Positions 6,545 to 14,002 are shown, counted from the first letter of the stretch. The stretch is 32,649 bases of DNA from Prochlorothrix hollandica PCC 9006 = CALU 1027 (GCF_000332315.1 NZ_KB235941.1:972722-1005370), one strand, 5' to 3'. Notes: generated by a model not told the origin, from the letters alone. Translations and numbers: made by a program.

Positions 6545-8347
6545 CTAACCGCGATCGCTCAGGCGCTGCCAATAACGTTGACTGGGGCGATCGTTGGGGC
6601 ATTGGGCCAAACAGTCCCCAAAGGCCGATCGGGCGATGGCCCATTGCTGTTGTTCATAGGCTTGTACCCCTGTTTCAAAGCGATCGCACCAGGCTTGCCG
6701 CTCTGGCGACAACGTTCCTCCATAGCCCAGTAATTCATACACCGGTTCCGGTTCACGGCCACCGGGCAACCACAGGCGATCGACACAGCGGGCGGCGATG
6801 GTGGTTCCCGCTTGCTGCCGCACTGCTGCCGTGATCAGGATCTGGGTGCCATACAACCCATTGGACTCTGCTAAAACCTGGGCCTGTTGCACCGGCAACC
6901 CCACCGGACGGCGGCGCAGGACTCCGGCCACCCACTGTTCCCCCCAGACCCAGGATCCTGCTGCCAATCCCAGGGCTAGGCAGGGGCGGTGCCCGGAATC
7001 AACGGCATCCGGGGACAAACTCCGGGCTTGATCTTGGGTCACCCCTAGGGCGAGAGACTGCTCCAAGGCTAGCCAACAGGCGCGGGTTGCGGGAGAGAGA
7101 TCCGGATCAACCCCGGTTTCCCAGGTCGTGACGAGGGTATGGGCTGCTAGGGATTGGCCCTGGCCCTGGGTGGACTCTAAACTGGATTGCAGGCGATCGC
7201 ACCATAGATCAAGCCATAGATCAAGCCATAGATTAAGCTCTAGATTAAGCCGCGAATTAAGCCCCGAATTAAGCCATTGACGATTAGTTTCTAAGTCTAG
7301 TGACTTAACCTCCTCTCCAGGATTCTTAACCCCATCGCAGTCTTGAGCATTAGCTTGAGTATTAGCTTGAGTATTAGCTTGAGCATTAGCTTGAGTATTT
7401 CCGTGAACCTTAGAAACCTCAATCACCGCCACCACGCCCTCCCCCAGGCCAGAGGAATCGAGAGAGGTGGGGTGCAAAGGCCGCTGCCCCTGGTGTCGCC
7501 GCTGCCACTGTTGATTATTCCTGGCATCCTGGAGCCGCTGCACCGAGTCCCAGAGATAGATTTCTAGTTTGATGCCCCAAATCCAGGCCAGTAGCCAGCT
7601 TCCTATCCCTAGAATTGCGAAAATCGTCCATAACCGCAGCGGGGGGGCTTGGAGTTGCCCGATGGCTTCCTGGCGCTGGTGCTGGAGTTGGCTCTGGAGT
7701 TGGCCTAGGGTTTGGCGCAGATCCGCCCGATCGCGATCCAGTTCCCGGTGTAGCAGGGCCAGTTCTGGCGGTGAGGCGGTGCCCAGGGCTTGGAGCAAAA
7801 CCAGGCTGCGATCGTGGAGTCGCCCATAGTCCCGGTTCAGGATTTGCAGTTGGCTGGCCATCCCCAGGCTGCCATCGGGGGCGGTGGATCTCCCCTCAGC
7901 ATCAGAGTAGGACTGAACTAGGGCCAAGGCTCCCCCCAGTAACTGCTGCACCTGTTCCTGTTGCACCATCAAAGGCTGTAGATCCGTTGGCTCCAGAACC
8001 GGTGGGGGCACTGGAGCCGGACTGGGAGGGGGGGACTGCTGGGGGGCCAATTTTTGCACCTTCGGCGAAGACGGGGTATTCTGCACCCTAGCCCGTGCCA
8101 ACGCTTTGGCCTCAGTCACCTGCTGTCCATGCAACCGCTCCAGGCGAGCTACGGTTACTTCCTGCTCCAAAAGTCCCTGATCCAGGGCCGTCACCACCAC
8201 CGTCAGTTGGAGGAGGGGTTCCCCCAAATCCTGGAGCGCTGCTTGGGAACGGTTGAGGGATTGGTGACTGAGGGCTAGGGTGGTTCCCAGTAGGCTGAGA
8301 AGGGTGCCCGCCAAGGTCAGAACTTGCCGCCGAAAGGAGAAAGCCAT
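6545..8347 (-). CDS. Membrane protein with degenerate class III cyclase-like C-terminal domain
   Basis: A protein of 600 residues. A membrane helix (about 8-27) is followed by an extracytoplasmic helical and Pro-rich region, a second membrane helix (about 238-260), a low-complexity linker with NTQANAQ repeats and Leu/Trp-rich repeats, and a C-terminal domain. That domain (about 455-560) resembles the second half of a class III nucleotide cyclase: CLALGLAAGSWVWGEQ in the position of the IGI.TG..V.G segment, then PVQQAQVLAESNGLYGTQIL in the position of G..VN.A.R.E....YGTQIL, then VDRLWLPGGREPEPVYELLG. A final Y.QQQWAIARSAFGDCL...P.DRPSQRYWQR helix pair is common at the ends of cyanobacterial cyclases. 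The metal-binding F.DI.GFT and GD.Y motifs are absent, so it cannot be catalytic. This looks like a pseudo-cyclase receptor or a decaying gene; the assignment is inference from motif spacing. Confidence 0.6.
   Translation of the reverse strand: MAFSFRRQVLTLAGTLLSLLGTTLALSHQSLNRSQAALQDLGEPLLQLTVVVTALDQGLLEQEVTVARLERLHGQQVTEAKALARARVQNTPSSPKVQKLAPQQSPPPSPAPVPPPVLEPTDLQPLMVQQEQVQQLLGGALALVQSYSDAEGRSTAPDGSLGMASQLQILNRDYGRLHDRSLVLLQALGTASPPELALLHRELDRDRADLRQTLGQLQSQLQHQRQEAIGQLQAPPLRLWTIFAILGIGSWLLAWIWGIKLEIYLWDSVQRLQDARNNQQWQRRHQGQRPLHPTSLDSSGLGEGVVAVIEVSKVHGNTQANAQANTQANTQANAQDCDGVKNPGEEVKSLDLETNRQWLNSGLNSRLNLELNLWLDLWLDLWCDRLQSSLESTQGQGQSLAAHTLVTTWETGVDPDLSPATRACWLALEQSLALGVTQDQARSLSPDAVDSGHRPCLALGLAAGSWVWGEQWVAGVLRRRPVGLPVQQAQVLAESNGLYGTQILITAAVRQQAGTTIAARCVDRLWLPGGREPEPVYELLGYGGTLSPERQAWCDRFETGVQAYEQQQWAIARSAFGDCLAQCPNDRPSQRYWQRLSDRG
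7195..7400. repeat. Short in-gene tandem repeats in the linker of the cyclase-like protein
   Basis: Two runs of short repeats: CATAGATCAAGC-type units of about 15 bases (7195-7275) and AGCTTGAGTATT-type units of 12 bases (about 7346-7400). Both are in frame and encode the Leu/Trp/Asn-rich and NTQANAQ-rich parts of the linker. Confidence 0.8.
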
Positions 8348-8669
8348 AGGGGTTGCGCGATCGGGAACTCCCGCTTAAACAATGGGTTCAGACTCAGGGG
8401 GGCAGGGGGTAACGACTCAGGCTCCCTTAACCCTGAGGGTTGCCCGTCTCCCTGGTTCGGCTCAGTTCAGCCAACGGCAGCGTTTCGCCAATGGGAGGCT
8501 GCGTTTAGCGGTTCTCCCCCATTTTACCAGACCGCCTTTCCCCTGTTCCCTGCCTTGTTTTCAGCCCACTCTCCCCTGTTTGATGATGGTTCATCTTTTT
8601 ACCGACAATTCCCCCCGTTACCGTCATTTATCCTGGATCTGGACCCCCTCTAATGCCTGGGGTATCAGG
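8348..8669. other. Intergenic region between divergent genes, no gene seen
   Basis: About 320 bases between the start of the cyclase-like gene and the chosen start of the pilin-like gene. The upstream part of the plus-strand frame is open, but it encodes an unlikely mixture of residues before any signal peptide. I see no conserved promoter or RNA. Confidence 0.5.
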
Positions 8670-10007
8670 ATGGACCTCTGGTCTTCAGGACTGCCCTCCT
8701 GTCTGGGGGACGATCGCCGAGTTCGGGGTCGATCGCCGCTGCCCTTTGCCCAGGGACGACAGATCTGCACCGGCATTCTGGGGCTAAGCCTGGGGCTGGT
8801 TTTGGGGTTCACCCCCGCCAGGGCCGAGGATCTGTCCCCTGGGGTGCAGTCTGGTAGTGTGCAGTTTGGTAGTTTGCAGTCTGGTAATTTGCGATCGGCT
8901 AGCTTGCAACCGGCTAGTTTGCAGTCTGGTAATTTGCGATCGGCTAGCTTGCAACCGGCTAGCTTGCAACCGGCTAGTGTGCGATCGGGCACCTTAAACC
9001 CCGACGGTTTACTGGTCTCTGGGGGTGCAGCCAACCCGGACCCCGTGATCCAGCTTCAGGGCCACTGGCAATGGCAAAGTCCCGACGGTACCCGGATGAT
9101 CTTGACCTTTACGGAACCCGATCGCCTGGTGCTCCAGGTTCAAAGTCCCAACCCCGACGGGACGGGCAGCAATAGCCTGCAACTCCTGGAAGAACTGCGC
9201 TATACCATCCAGACAGACGCTGATCCCATGGCCTTGGACTTGACCCTGGCCGATAACCAGCAGATTCAGACCATTTTTAAGCTGGAAACCCCCGATCGCC
9301 TGCTCCTGGAGCTATCCCAACTCAGCCCCGGTCAACCCCGCCCCACCGCCTTTGGGGATGCCACCTTAACCTTTGAACGCCTCGACACCCCGCCCCCCTT
9401 GCCCGACAGCCTGACCCTGGTGCCCTACGAAACCCGCCAGCAGCAACAACAGGAAGCCCAAGCCCAAGCCTATCTTCAAGCCCTCACCCAGGCCCAAACC
9501 GCCTATTACCAGGGCCAGGGCACTTTTGCCAGCCAGTGGGATGATTTTGTTGTGGGCCTAGACGCGGAAACCCCCGCTTATACCTATGGGGTGCTGGTGT
9601 TACCGGATTTAGGGGAAATACCCACCGCTGGTGCCCTGCCGCCCCACCAGGGAGTGCTGATCACGGCCCAAGCCCAAGGGGAGGGCATCCACAGTTATGG
9701 GGGCTTACTGGTGGCCGTGGAACCCGCACCGGGGGATCTCCAGTTTCTTTGGCAAGCCTGCGCCTCCCCCCAGCCCAGTCCCAAACTGCCCCCCCTCCCC
9801 AGGGTTGAGGTCACTGCTGCTCTCCCCGATCCCAGTCCTGAGGATCCTGGATCCCAGACCCCCTCATCCCTGATCCTGACCCCCAGATCCACGGCGGACC
9901 CCACCAGCCTCCAAGCCCTGGAACCTGCCGCCCCCCCCCCTCAGTTCCCAACCATGGTGATCCTAAGCTGTGCCCCTGGGTCCCTACCCTTGGAGTTCTC
10001 CCCCTAG
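8670..10007 (+). CDS. Secreted type IV pilin-like G/H family protein with pentapeptide-like repeats
   Basis: The frame is open from 8382, but the ATG at 8670 gives a sensible signal peptide: a basic n-region, the hydrophobic core GILGLSLGLVLG, and cleavage after TPARA near residue 52. The mature protein starts with about nine pentapeptide-like repeats (GNLRS, ASLQP, ASLQS). A beta-rich domain follows (LQGHWQWQSPDGTRMILTF, DRLVLQVQ, IQTIFKLETPDRLLLEL, RPTAFGDATLTFERL). Last is a pilin-like segment (ALTQAQTAYYQGQGTF, YTYGVLVLP, IHSYGGLLVAVEP) of the type annotated in cyanobacteria as type IV pilin-like G/H, and a Pro-rich tail. It lacks the prepilin peptidase motif and N-terminal pilin helix, so it is probably a secreted or periplasmic protein rather than a pilus subunit. 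Length from this start is 445 residues. Confidence 0.7.
   Translation: MDLWSSGLPSCLGDDRRVRGRSPLPFAQGRQICTGILGLSLGLVLGFTPARAEDLSPGVQSGSVQFGSLQSGNLRSASLQPASLQSGNLRSASLQPASLQPASVRSGTLNPDGLLVSGGAANPDPVIQLQGHWQWQSPDGTRMILTFTEPDRLVLQVQSPNPDGTGSNSLQLLEELRYTIQTDADPMALDLTLADNQQIQTIFKLETPDRLLLELSQLSPGQPRPTAFGDATLTFERLDTPPPLPDSLTLVPYETRQQQQQEAQAQAYLQALTQAQTAYYQGQGTFASQWDDFVVGLDAETPAYTYGVLVLPDLGEIPTAGALPPHQGVLITAQAQGEGIHSYGGLLVAVEPAPGDLQFLWQACASPQPSPKLPPLPRVEVTAALPDPSPEDPGSQTPSSLILTPRSTADPTSLQALEPAAPPPQFPTMVILSCAPGSLPLEFSP
8846..8990 (+). repeat. 15-bp tandem repeats encoding the pentapeptides
   Basis: Units of 15 bases such as TTGCAACCGGCTAGC and TTGCAGTCTGGTAAT are repeated about nine times in frame. 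The antisense strand is also open here and also reads as five-residue repeats (CKLAG, RKLPD). This follows from the 15-base period and does not indicate an antisense gene. Confidence 0.9.
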
Positions 10008-10113
10008 TCCCGGCCCTGGGTCCCTAAGCCGGTGCGGCCATGTGATATCGTCAAAAGGCTACCTCAACCGGCTGCGATCGCCCGCCGATCCCCTCCTACT
10101 CCCCCCCCATCCC

Positions 10114-10482
10114 ATGGCCCAAACCCACACCGTCCGTATTTATCACCGCCAATCCGATCGTCACTACACTGTTCAGGTGCCGGACGATCGCTATGTGCTC
10201 CACAGTGCCGAGAACCAGGGGGCAGATTTGCCGTTTTCCTGCCGCAATGGGGCGTGTACCGCCTGTGCTGTGCGGGTTACGTCGGGGGAAGTGTACCAAC
10301 CGGAGGCCATGGGTCTATCGCCGGATCTGCGGGCACAAGGCTATGCCCTGCTCTGTGTCAGCTATGCGCGATCGGACTTGGAGGTGGAAACCCAGGACGA
10401 AGATGAGGTCTATGAGTTGCAGTTTGGCCGGTATTTCGGCAAGGGCAAAATTGTCCGTGGCCTACCCCTAGACGAAGAGTAA
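10114..10482 (+). CDS. Plant-type 2Fe-2S ferredoxin with C-terminal extension (FdC-like)
   Basis: A 122-residue protein starting MAQTHTVRIYH. The cluster-binding cysteines are in SCRNGACTACAVR (C-x4-C-x2-C), with the fourth in YALLCVSY about 30 residues later. The chain continues past the usual ferredoxin end with DEVYELQFGRYFGKGKIVRG, a conserved extension like that of FdC-type ferredoxins, which differ from photosynthetic PetF in redox potential and partners (family knowledge; partner unknown here). The start was chosen because the fold begins there; the frame is open further upstream but encodes no conserved sequence. The convergent methyltransferase gene ends 25 bases downstream. Confidence 0.9.
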   Translation: MAQTHTVRIYHRQSDRHYTVQVPDDRYVLHSAENQGADLPFSCRNGACTACAVRVTSGEVYQPEAMGLSPDLRAQGYALLCVSYARSDLEVETQDEDEVYELQFGRYFGKGKIVRGLPLDEE

Positions 10483-10506
10483 CTTGGCGGTAAACCGCTA
10501 TCCATT

Positions 10507-11211
10507 TCAAAACAAGACCCCCCGCACCCAGAGGTGCCGATCGCCCAATAACACCACCTCCAGGGAAGATAGCCCCGCGTCCCGCAGTTGTTGTTGCACC
10601 TCCCCCACCGTAAACGCGGCGCAGAGGGAGTTGTAGAAGTCCCGTTGCAGAATGTCGGGGGCAGTGGGGGCGATCGCGGCCACAATGGCCTGGGCAGCGG
10701 CGGGGCTGGGGGGGCGGCGCAGATCCATGACGGATACAGCGACGGGGGTCGTGGTGTGGCCGCTGTGGCGCAAATGTAAGAGGCTAGACCAGAGACTGTG
10801 GGGCTGGGGCAGGTGGTGCAGCATATCCTTGGAGATCAGGGCCGAAAAGGCGGGTTGTGTGCGGAAATCGGCGGAGGGCCAGTGGGGCAGTTGGCCTTGG
10901 AGCAGGGTGACCCGATCGCCCAATGCGGCGGCGGTGAGGCGGGCTTGGGCCAGTTCCACCATGGGGGCGGAGGCATCGAGGGCGGTAACCTGGCATTCGG
11001 GCAGGCTACGGGCTAATTCCAGGGCGATATCCCCCGGCCCACAGCCCAGATCGAGGATATGGCGCAAATACTGGGGATAGCTGTGGATCAAGCTATCAAT
11101 GAAGCGGCGGTTGGAGTCGCGGAAGTCGGCTTGGGCGTAGGCGATGGCTTGGGGGCGATCGTCCATGATTTCGGGTTCTAGGATTCGGTCCATGGGTTCG
11201 GCACGGGGCAA
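10507..11211 (-). CDS. Class I SAM-dependent methyltransferase
   Basis: A 234-residue protein with a Rossmann methyltransferase core: motif I ILDLGCGPGDIALELA (about 52-67), the acidic motif II region VTALDASAPMVELAQ, then LISKDMLHHLPQPHSLW (motif IV/V), and a C-terminal LSSLEVVLLGDRHLWVRG. The substrate is not evident; the N-terminal MDRILEPEIMDD-type opening suggests a conserved cyanobacterial subfamily. A second ATG at 11193 begins at that conserved segment and may be the true start. It converges with the ferredoxin gene. Confidence 0.85.
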   Translation of the reverse strand: MPRAEPMDRILEPEIMDDRPQAIAYAQADFRDSNRRFIDSLIHSYPQYLRHILDLGCGPGDIALELARSLPECQVTALDASAPMVELAQARLTAAALGDRVTLLQGQLPHWPSADFRTQPAFSALISKDMLHHLPQPHSLWSSLLHLRHSGHTTTPVAVSVMDLRRPPSPAAAQAIVAAIAPTAPDILQRDFYNSLCAAFTVGEVQQQLRDAGLSSLEVVLLGDRHLWVRGVLF

Positions 11212-11216
11212 CGGGT

Positions 11217-11405
11217 TTACAGAGGTTGGTGGGTTTTGAGTCCATCGCGGCGGACGATGTAGGCGGGGATGCCGACGACGACGCAGCGATCGGGCACGTC
11301 CTTGGTCACTACAATGCCTTGACGGGTCACCAGATCCACCGCTGTTATGGTCATGTCATCCCTACCCCCCAAGTCCAGGGCAATGGCCATACCAACGTAG
11401 TTCAT
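11217..11405 (-). pseudogene. C-terminal fragment of a hexapeptide-repeat acyltransferase
   Basis: The 62-codon frame ends with GIVVTKDVPDRCVVVGIPAYIVRRDG. This matches the closing coil and tail of left-handed beta-helix acyltransferases (serine or sugar O-acetyltransferase type: VVTKDVP..VVVGIPAKIVR). The catalytic repeats that should precede it are missing; the frame begins only a few bases from the end of the restriction-modification island. It is best read as a remnant cut off by the island or by earlier deletion. Confidence 0.65.
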
Positions 11406-11408
11406 TCT

Positions 11409-12308
11409 CTAGTGTTCCAACACCCCCCCAGAAGACTCGATCTCTAGAATTTTTCGCCCAATCCATTCTGCGATTCCTGGGACAACGGCGTTGCCAATGA
11501 GTCGCCCTCGACGACCGTCCAACCGGGGGGAAACCCCATCAGCCTTTCCCACTCTGTCCACGTCAAGTTTCTCGCCACACAGTATTGGTCGGTCTGAATG
11601 ACCTCCTTGATGGCCTCCAGTTTGGGCACGTAGCGTGGGGCAGATGCTTCTTGCCATGGTATACCCGAAGCCTCCGCGACGTTGTACCACAAGCGGATTG
11701 TCTCCGAGAGTGATTTCACGAAAACGAGGTCGAGCTTGCGACCAGCTCTGTTTTCGCGACGGAGAATCCCCAGACAGTTGGCTGCCGTCAGCAAAGATTC
11801 GATAGGCACGCGGTGACTTAAAACTTGCGATAAGGAATACTCGGTCTCGGTGGTGGGGTAAGCCCGTATGGGCAGCATTACACGATAACCATCCCCCCAG
11901 ATACCCGACCTTTTCCAGCGCGTCGATTGCTGCCTCAAGAGCAATTCCTTGCTCTGCCGATAACAGGCCCGGCACATTTTCCATGACCAGCCATTCTGGC
12001 TGAACTTCTCCAGCAAGTTCCATAAACGTGTAGAAAAGTCCACTCCGTTTCCCTTGAAGCCCTTCCCGTTCTGTGTTTGCTGCGCTGAGGTCTTGACAGG
12101 GCCATCCTGCACACCAAAGTTTAGCTGGAGGAATAGCTGTTGCTCTGAGGGTTGTGATGTCCGCATGGAGAGGTACCTTTGGCCAGTGACGTTTAAGAAT
12201 TTCATGACAGAAGTCGTCAATCTCGCATTGGAAAACCACTTCCATTCCGGCCCGTTCAAAGCCGAGGTCAAAGCCTCCAATACCAGCAAAAAATGATGCT
12301 ACCTTCAC
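11409..12308 (-). CDS. C5 cytosine DNA methyltransferase of a type II R-M system
   Basis: A 299-residue enzyme with a GTG start that transfers a methyl group from SAM to cytosine C5. Motif I is VASFFAGIGGFDLGFE (3-18), the catalytic loop GWPCQDLS has nucleophile Cys71, ENVP is at 110-113, and HRDRVFLI at 153-160 holds the motif VIII arginine. The short target-recognition region contains CPTLRAQTGGHQGG, and motif X is IGNAVVP at 271-277. It faces away from the XRE/HNH gene pair, the PvuII-like arrangement. Oddity: in the +1 frame the bases around 11500-11580 read NLTWTEWERLMGFPPGWT, the sequence expected near motif IX of this family, while the annotated frame reads VDRVGKADGVSPRLDG there. Two compensating indels are possible. 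The enzyme may therefore be intact or altered. Confidence 0.88.
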   Translation of the reverse strand: MKVASFFAGIGGFDLGFERAGMEVVFQCEIDDFCHEILKRHWPKVPLHADITTLRATAIPPAKLWCAGWPCQDLSAANTEREGLQGKRSGLFYTFMELAGEVQPEWLVMENVPGLLSAEQGIALEAAIDALEKVGYLGGWLSCNAAHTGLPHHRDRVFLIASFKSPRAYRIFADGSQLSGDSPSRKQSWSQARPRFREITLGDNPLVVQRRGGFGYTMARSICPTLRAQTGGHQGGHSDRPILCGEKLDVDRVGKADGVSPRLDGRRGRLIGNAVVPGIAEWIGRKILEIESSGGVLEH

Positions 12309-12368
12309 AACTTTCTCAATAGGATCTGAGCTGTAAGTATACTCACTTTACCATAGCTTGACCGCAAT

Positions 12369-12385
12369 AGACGATTATCGTCTAC
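12369..12385. promoter_or_regulatory. Perfect palindromic operator candidate in the divergent M / C-R promoter region
   Basis: TAGACGATTATCGTCTA is a perfect inverted repeat with 8-base arms and one central base. It sits 61 bases upstream of the methyltransferase GTG and 54 bases before the XRE gene. Controller proteins of R-M systems bind such sites between divergent promoters. Binding by the XRE protein encoded next to it is inferred. Confidence 0.65.
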
Positions 12386-12405
12386 GATCTTAGGAGCATT
12401 CAGGG

Positions 12406-12433
12406 TACGATTCGCCGTTGATGTAGTCGTACT
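12406..12433. promoter_or_regulatory. Second, weaker inverted repeat upstream of the XRE gene
   Basis: GTACGA and TCGTAC form 6-base arms separated by 16 bases, ending five bases before the start codon of the XRE gene. The TACGAT/ATCGT core resembles the half-sites of the stronger palindrome at 12369. This could be a second controller site, but the arms are short. Confidence 0.35.
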
Positions 12434-12438
12434 TATAC

Positions 12439-12687
12439 ATGAATCCCGCAAATATCGTTGGTCTTCGGTTAAAACAGGCACGCGAGAAGCTAGGGCTTGA
12501 TCAGGCTGATGTAGCCGCAGCGTTGAGCGTTGATTATCAGATCAATCTTGACCAATCAGATATTTCTGAGATCGAGCGCCAAAAGCGTGGCGTGAAAGAT
12601 TTTGAACTGGATGCTCTGGCAAAAGTGCTCCTGGTAGATCCGGTGTGGCTACTTCGCGGCAGCGATGAGGATTCCGGAAATGCCTGA
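12439..12687 (+). CDS. XRE-family regulator, probable R-M controller protein
   Basis: An 82-residue protein with one Cro/C1-type helix-turn-helix: LRLKQAREKLGLDQADVAAAL (about 10-30), recognition helix region LDQSDISEIERQKRG (about 37-51), and the closing ALAKVLLVDPVWLLRG. It precedes the HNH nuclease gene and overlaps it by 23 bases, so the two are surely co-transcribed. In the C-R plus divergent M layout such a protein delays nuclease expression until DNA is methylated (family knowledge). The palindrome at 12369 is its likely site (inference). Confidence 0.8.
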   Translation: MNPANIVGLRLKQAREKLGLDQADVAAALSVDYQINLDQSDISEIERQKRGVKDFELDALAKVLLVDPVWLLRGSDEDSGNA

Positions 12688-13438
12688 AGAATTCCCGAAC
12701 CAGACAGAGTTTTCACGCTTCGAGGTGGCGAATGAGCTAACCACGATAGAAGCCCTTGACCGCGATGAATGGATCGAGACGGTATGCGCCAAATTTGTCC
12801 ATGGAAGTCAAGCAAATCGAACCTACTACCGTTTAGTGCTCGAAACGCTATGGTCTCCAGGTCAGGCACTGCCAGGACCGGTGGTTTCAATGCAAGCCCT
12901 GCGGGCAGTTATTAACAATTACCGAGGCAAACCCTACAGTGACTTGGCGAGACGAATCAGGGAACTACAAGGCGAGGAAGGGGTAGTCGGTATCCAGCGC
13001 ACTGGAAGCGGACTGCACACCAAGTATCAGCTCTTACATACCAGGCTAGAGCCGAAGCGGGTTCCTCGAACCGGGCTTAATGACGAAGACTGGACTAGGG
13101 TGCTCATAGCCTATAAATACCGCTGTGCTGTATGTGGTAGAAGTAGCACTGAGATGCGTCTTGACCAAGACCACAAGCGACCACGTCTTCGAGGGGGTGG
13201 CGATGAGCTTTCAAACTGGCAGCCCCTTTGCAAGGAGTGTAATAACTTCAAGAGTACTGCCTGTAGATACTGTAACTTGGATTGTGCTTCATGCCCCTGG
13301 GCTTTTCCAGAGCATCACGCACCAGTAAGGCTTTCTGCGGAGAATATCGAGCGGATACGAAGCACAGCACTCAAAATAGATCAAGATCCGTCATCAGTCC
13401 TCAATGAGATCGTCGATCACTACTTTGATGTCACGTAA
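12665..13438 (+). CDS. HNH endonuclease, probable type II restriction enzyme
   Basis: A 257-residue protein. An N-terminal region of unrecognised fold (about 1-140) is followed by an HNH nuclease domain: CAVCG (first zinc pair), LDQDHKRPRLRGGG (the HNH core, DH with catalytic His), NWQPLCKECNNFKS (second pair and Asn). A further cysteine group CRYCNLDCASC may hold another zinc. The tail is helical. Its place next to a C5 methyltransferase and a controller gene makes it the restriction partner (inference from context); the recognition sequence cannot be read from the protein. Start could also be the ATG at 12680. Base composition is less GC-biased than neighbouring genes and HIP1 sites are absent. 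Confidence 0.8.
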   Translation: MRIPEMPEEFPNQTEFSRFEVANELTTIEALDRDEWIETVCAKFVHGSQANRTYYRLVLETLWSPGQALPGPVVSMQALRAVINNYRGKPYSDLARRIRELQGEEGVVGIQRTGSGLHTKYQLLHTRLEPKRVPRTGLNDEDWTRVLIAYKYRCAVCGRSSTEMRLDQDHKRPRLRGGGDELSNWQPLCKECNNFKSTACRYCNLDCASCPWAFPEHHAPVRLSAENIERIRSTALKIDQDPSSVLNEIVDHYFDVT

Positions 13439-13494
13439 CCTGAAAAGTATCAATCATATGATTAGGATAGGCTGCCTTTCTAACCCAGGGGCGG

Positions 13495-13677
13495 CTACGG
13501 GGGGATGGCTCCTAGGCCAAGTAGCTTGTTAATTAGGGATGGCTGGAGGGCGATCGGTGAAGATGGGGTGGTGACGAGGTGGAGGGAAATTTCGAGGTTG
13601 TCGGCGATCGCGGTGGGTTGGCCGGTGTTCGTTTGGGTGGGGCGATCGAGCAGTTCTACGAGGCAGTGATCGTTGAG
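13495..13677 (-). pseudogene. Unidentified gene fragment, 61 codons between stops
   Basis: A stop-to-stop minus-strand frame reads LNDHCLVELLDRPTQTNTG ... PTAIADNLEISLHLVTTP and ends LINKLLGLGAIPP. It has no start codon near its beginning. The composition is protein-like and unlike the neighbouring repeats. I cannot assign a family. It probably is the 3' end of a gene interrupted upstream, since the adjacent segment is also broken. Confidence 0.4.
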
Positions 13678-13726
13678 CTACCCTCTGGACTATCGCCACG
13701 GATGCCTTGGGGTATAACGGTTGGGT

Positions 13727-14002
13727 TCAGCGGTTGCCAGAAACTTTGCAATGTAAAAGGGGTTTGAATAAATCCGCACTTTGTAATCCCCCGGTAACCG
13801 TCGTGCGATAGGTTGCATCCAAGCGATCGCCCCGGCGAGACAGATTGGGTACCCCCAAACCAAGACTAAACCGCTCTCCACCAATACTGGGAGGCGATTC
13901 ATTGTCAATAGTGAAATTACCGTCAAAATTGCGGGTTTCCCGGACTTCGATCGTCAACCCATCAGCCTCAGTCTCCGGTTGCCGCTGGAGACGAACCTCT
14001 AA
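13727..14002 (-). pseudogene. Fragment of a TpsB/FhaC-like outer-membrane secretion protein
   Basis: The frame reads LEVRLQRQPE ... LTIEVRETRNFDGNFTIDN, then SPPSIGGERFSLGLGVPNL and GDRLDATYRTTVTGG before losing similarity and stopping. This matches the end of the POTRA domain and the beginning of the beta-barrel in two-partner secretion transporters (consensus V.V.E...F......DN..SPSVG..R......NL.GLGD.L...Y). Both the N-terminal half and nearly all of the barrel are missing, so this is a remnant. Confidence 0.65.

Noticed and set aside
6090-6733. Several open frames of 130-190 codons on both strands across the 129-bp array
   Set aside because: The unit length is a multiple of three, which keeps frames open; the translations simply repeat and resemble no protein.
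8382-8669. N-terminal extension of the pilin-like protein from 8382
   Set aside because: It would bury the signal peptide about 100 residues deep, and the extra sequence has no protein-like features.
10485-10500. Small hairpin between ferredoxin and methyltransferase genes as a terminator
   Set aside because: The stem is only four or five base pairs and there is no T-run.
13452-13463. AATCATATGATT palindrome after the HNH nuclease gene as operator or terminator
   Set aside because: It is short and AT-rich, without a T-run; it may be coincidence.
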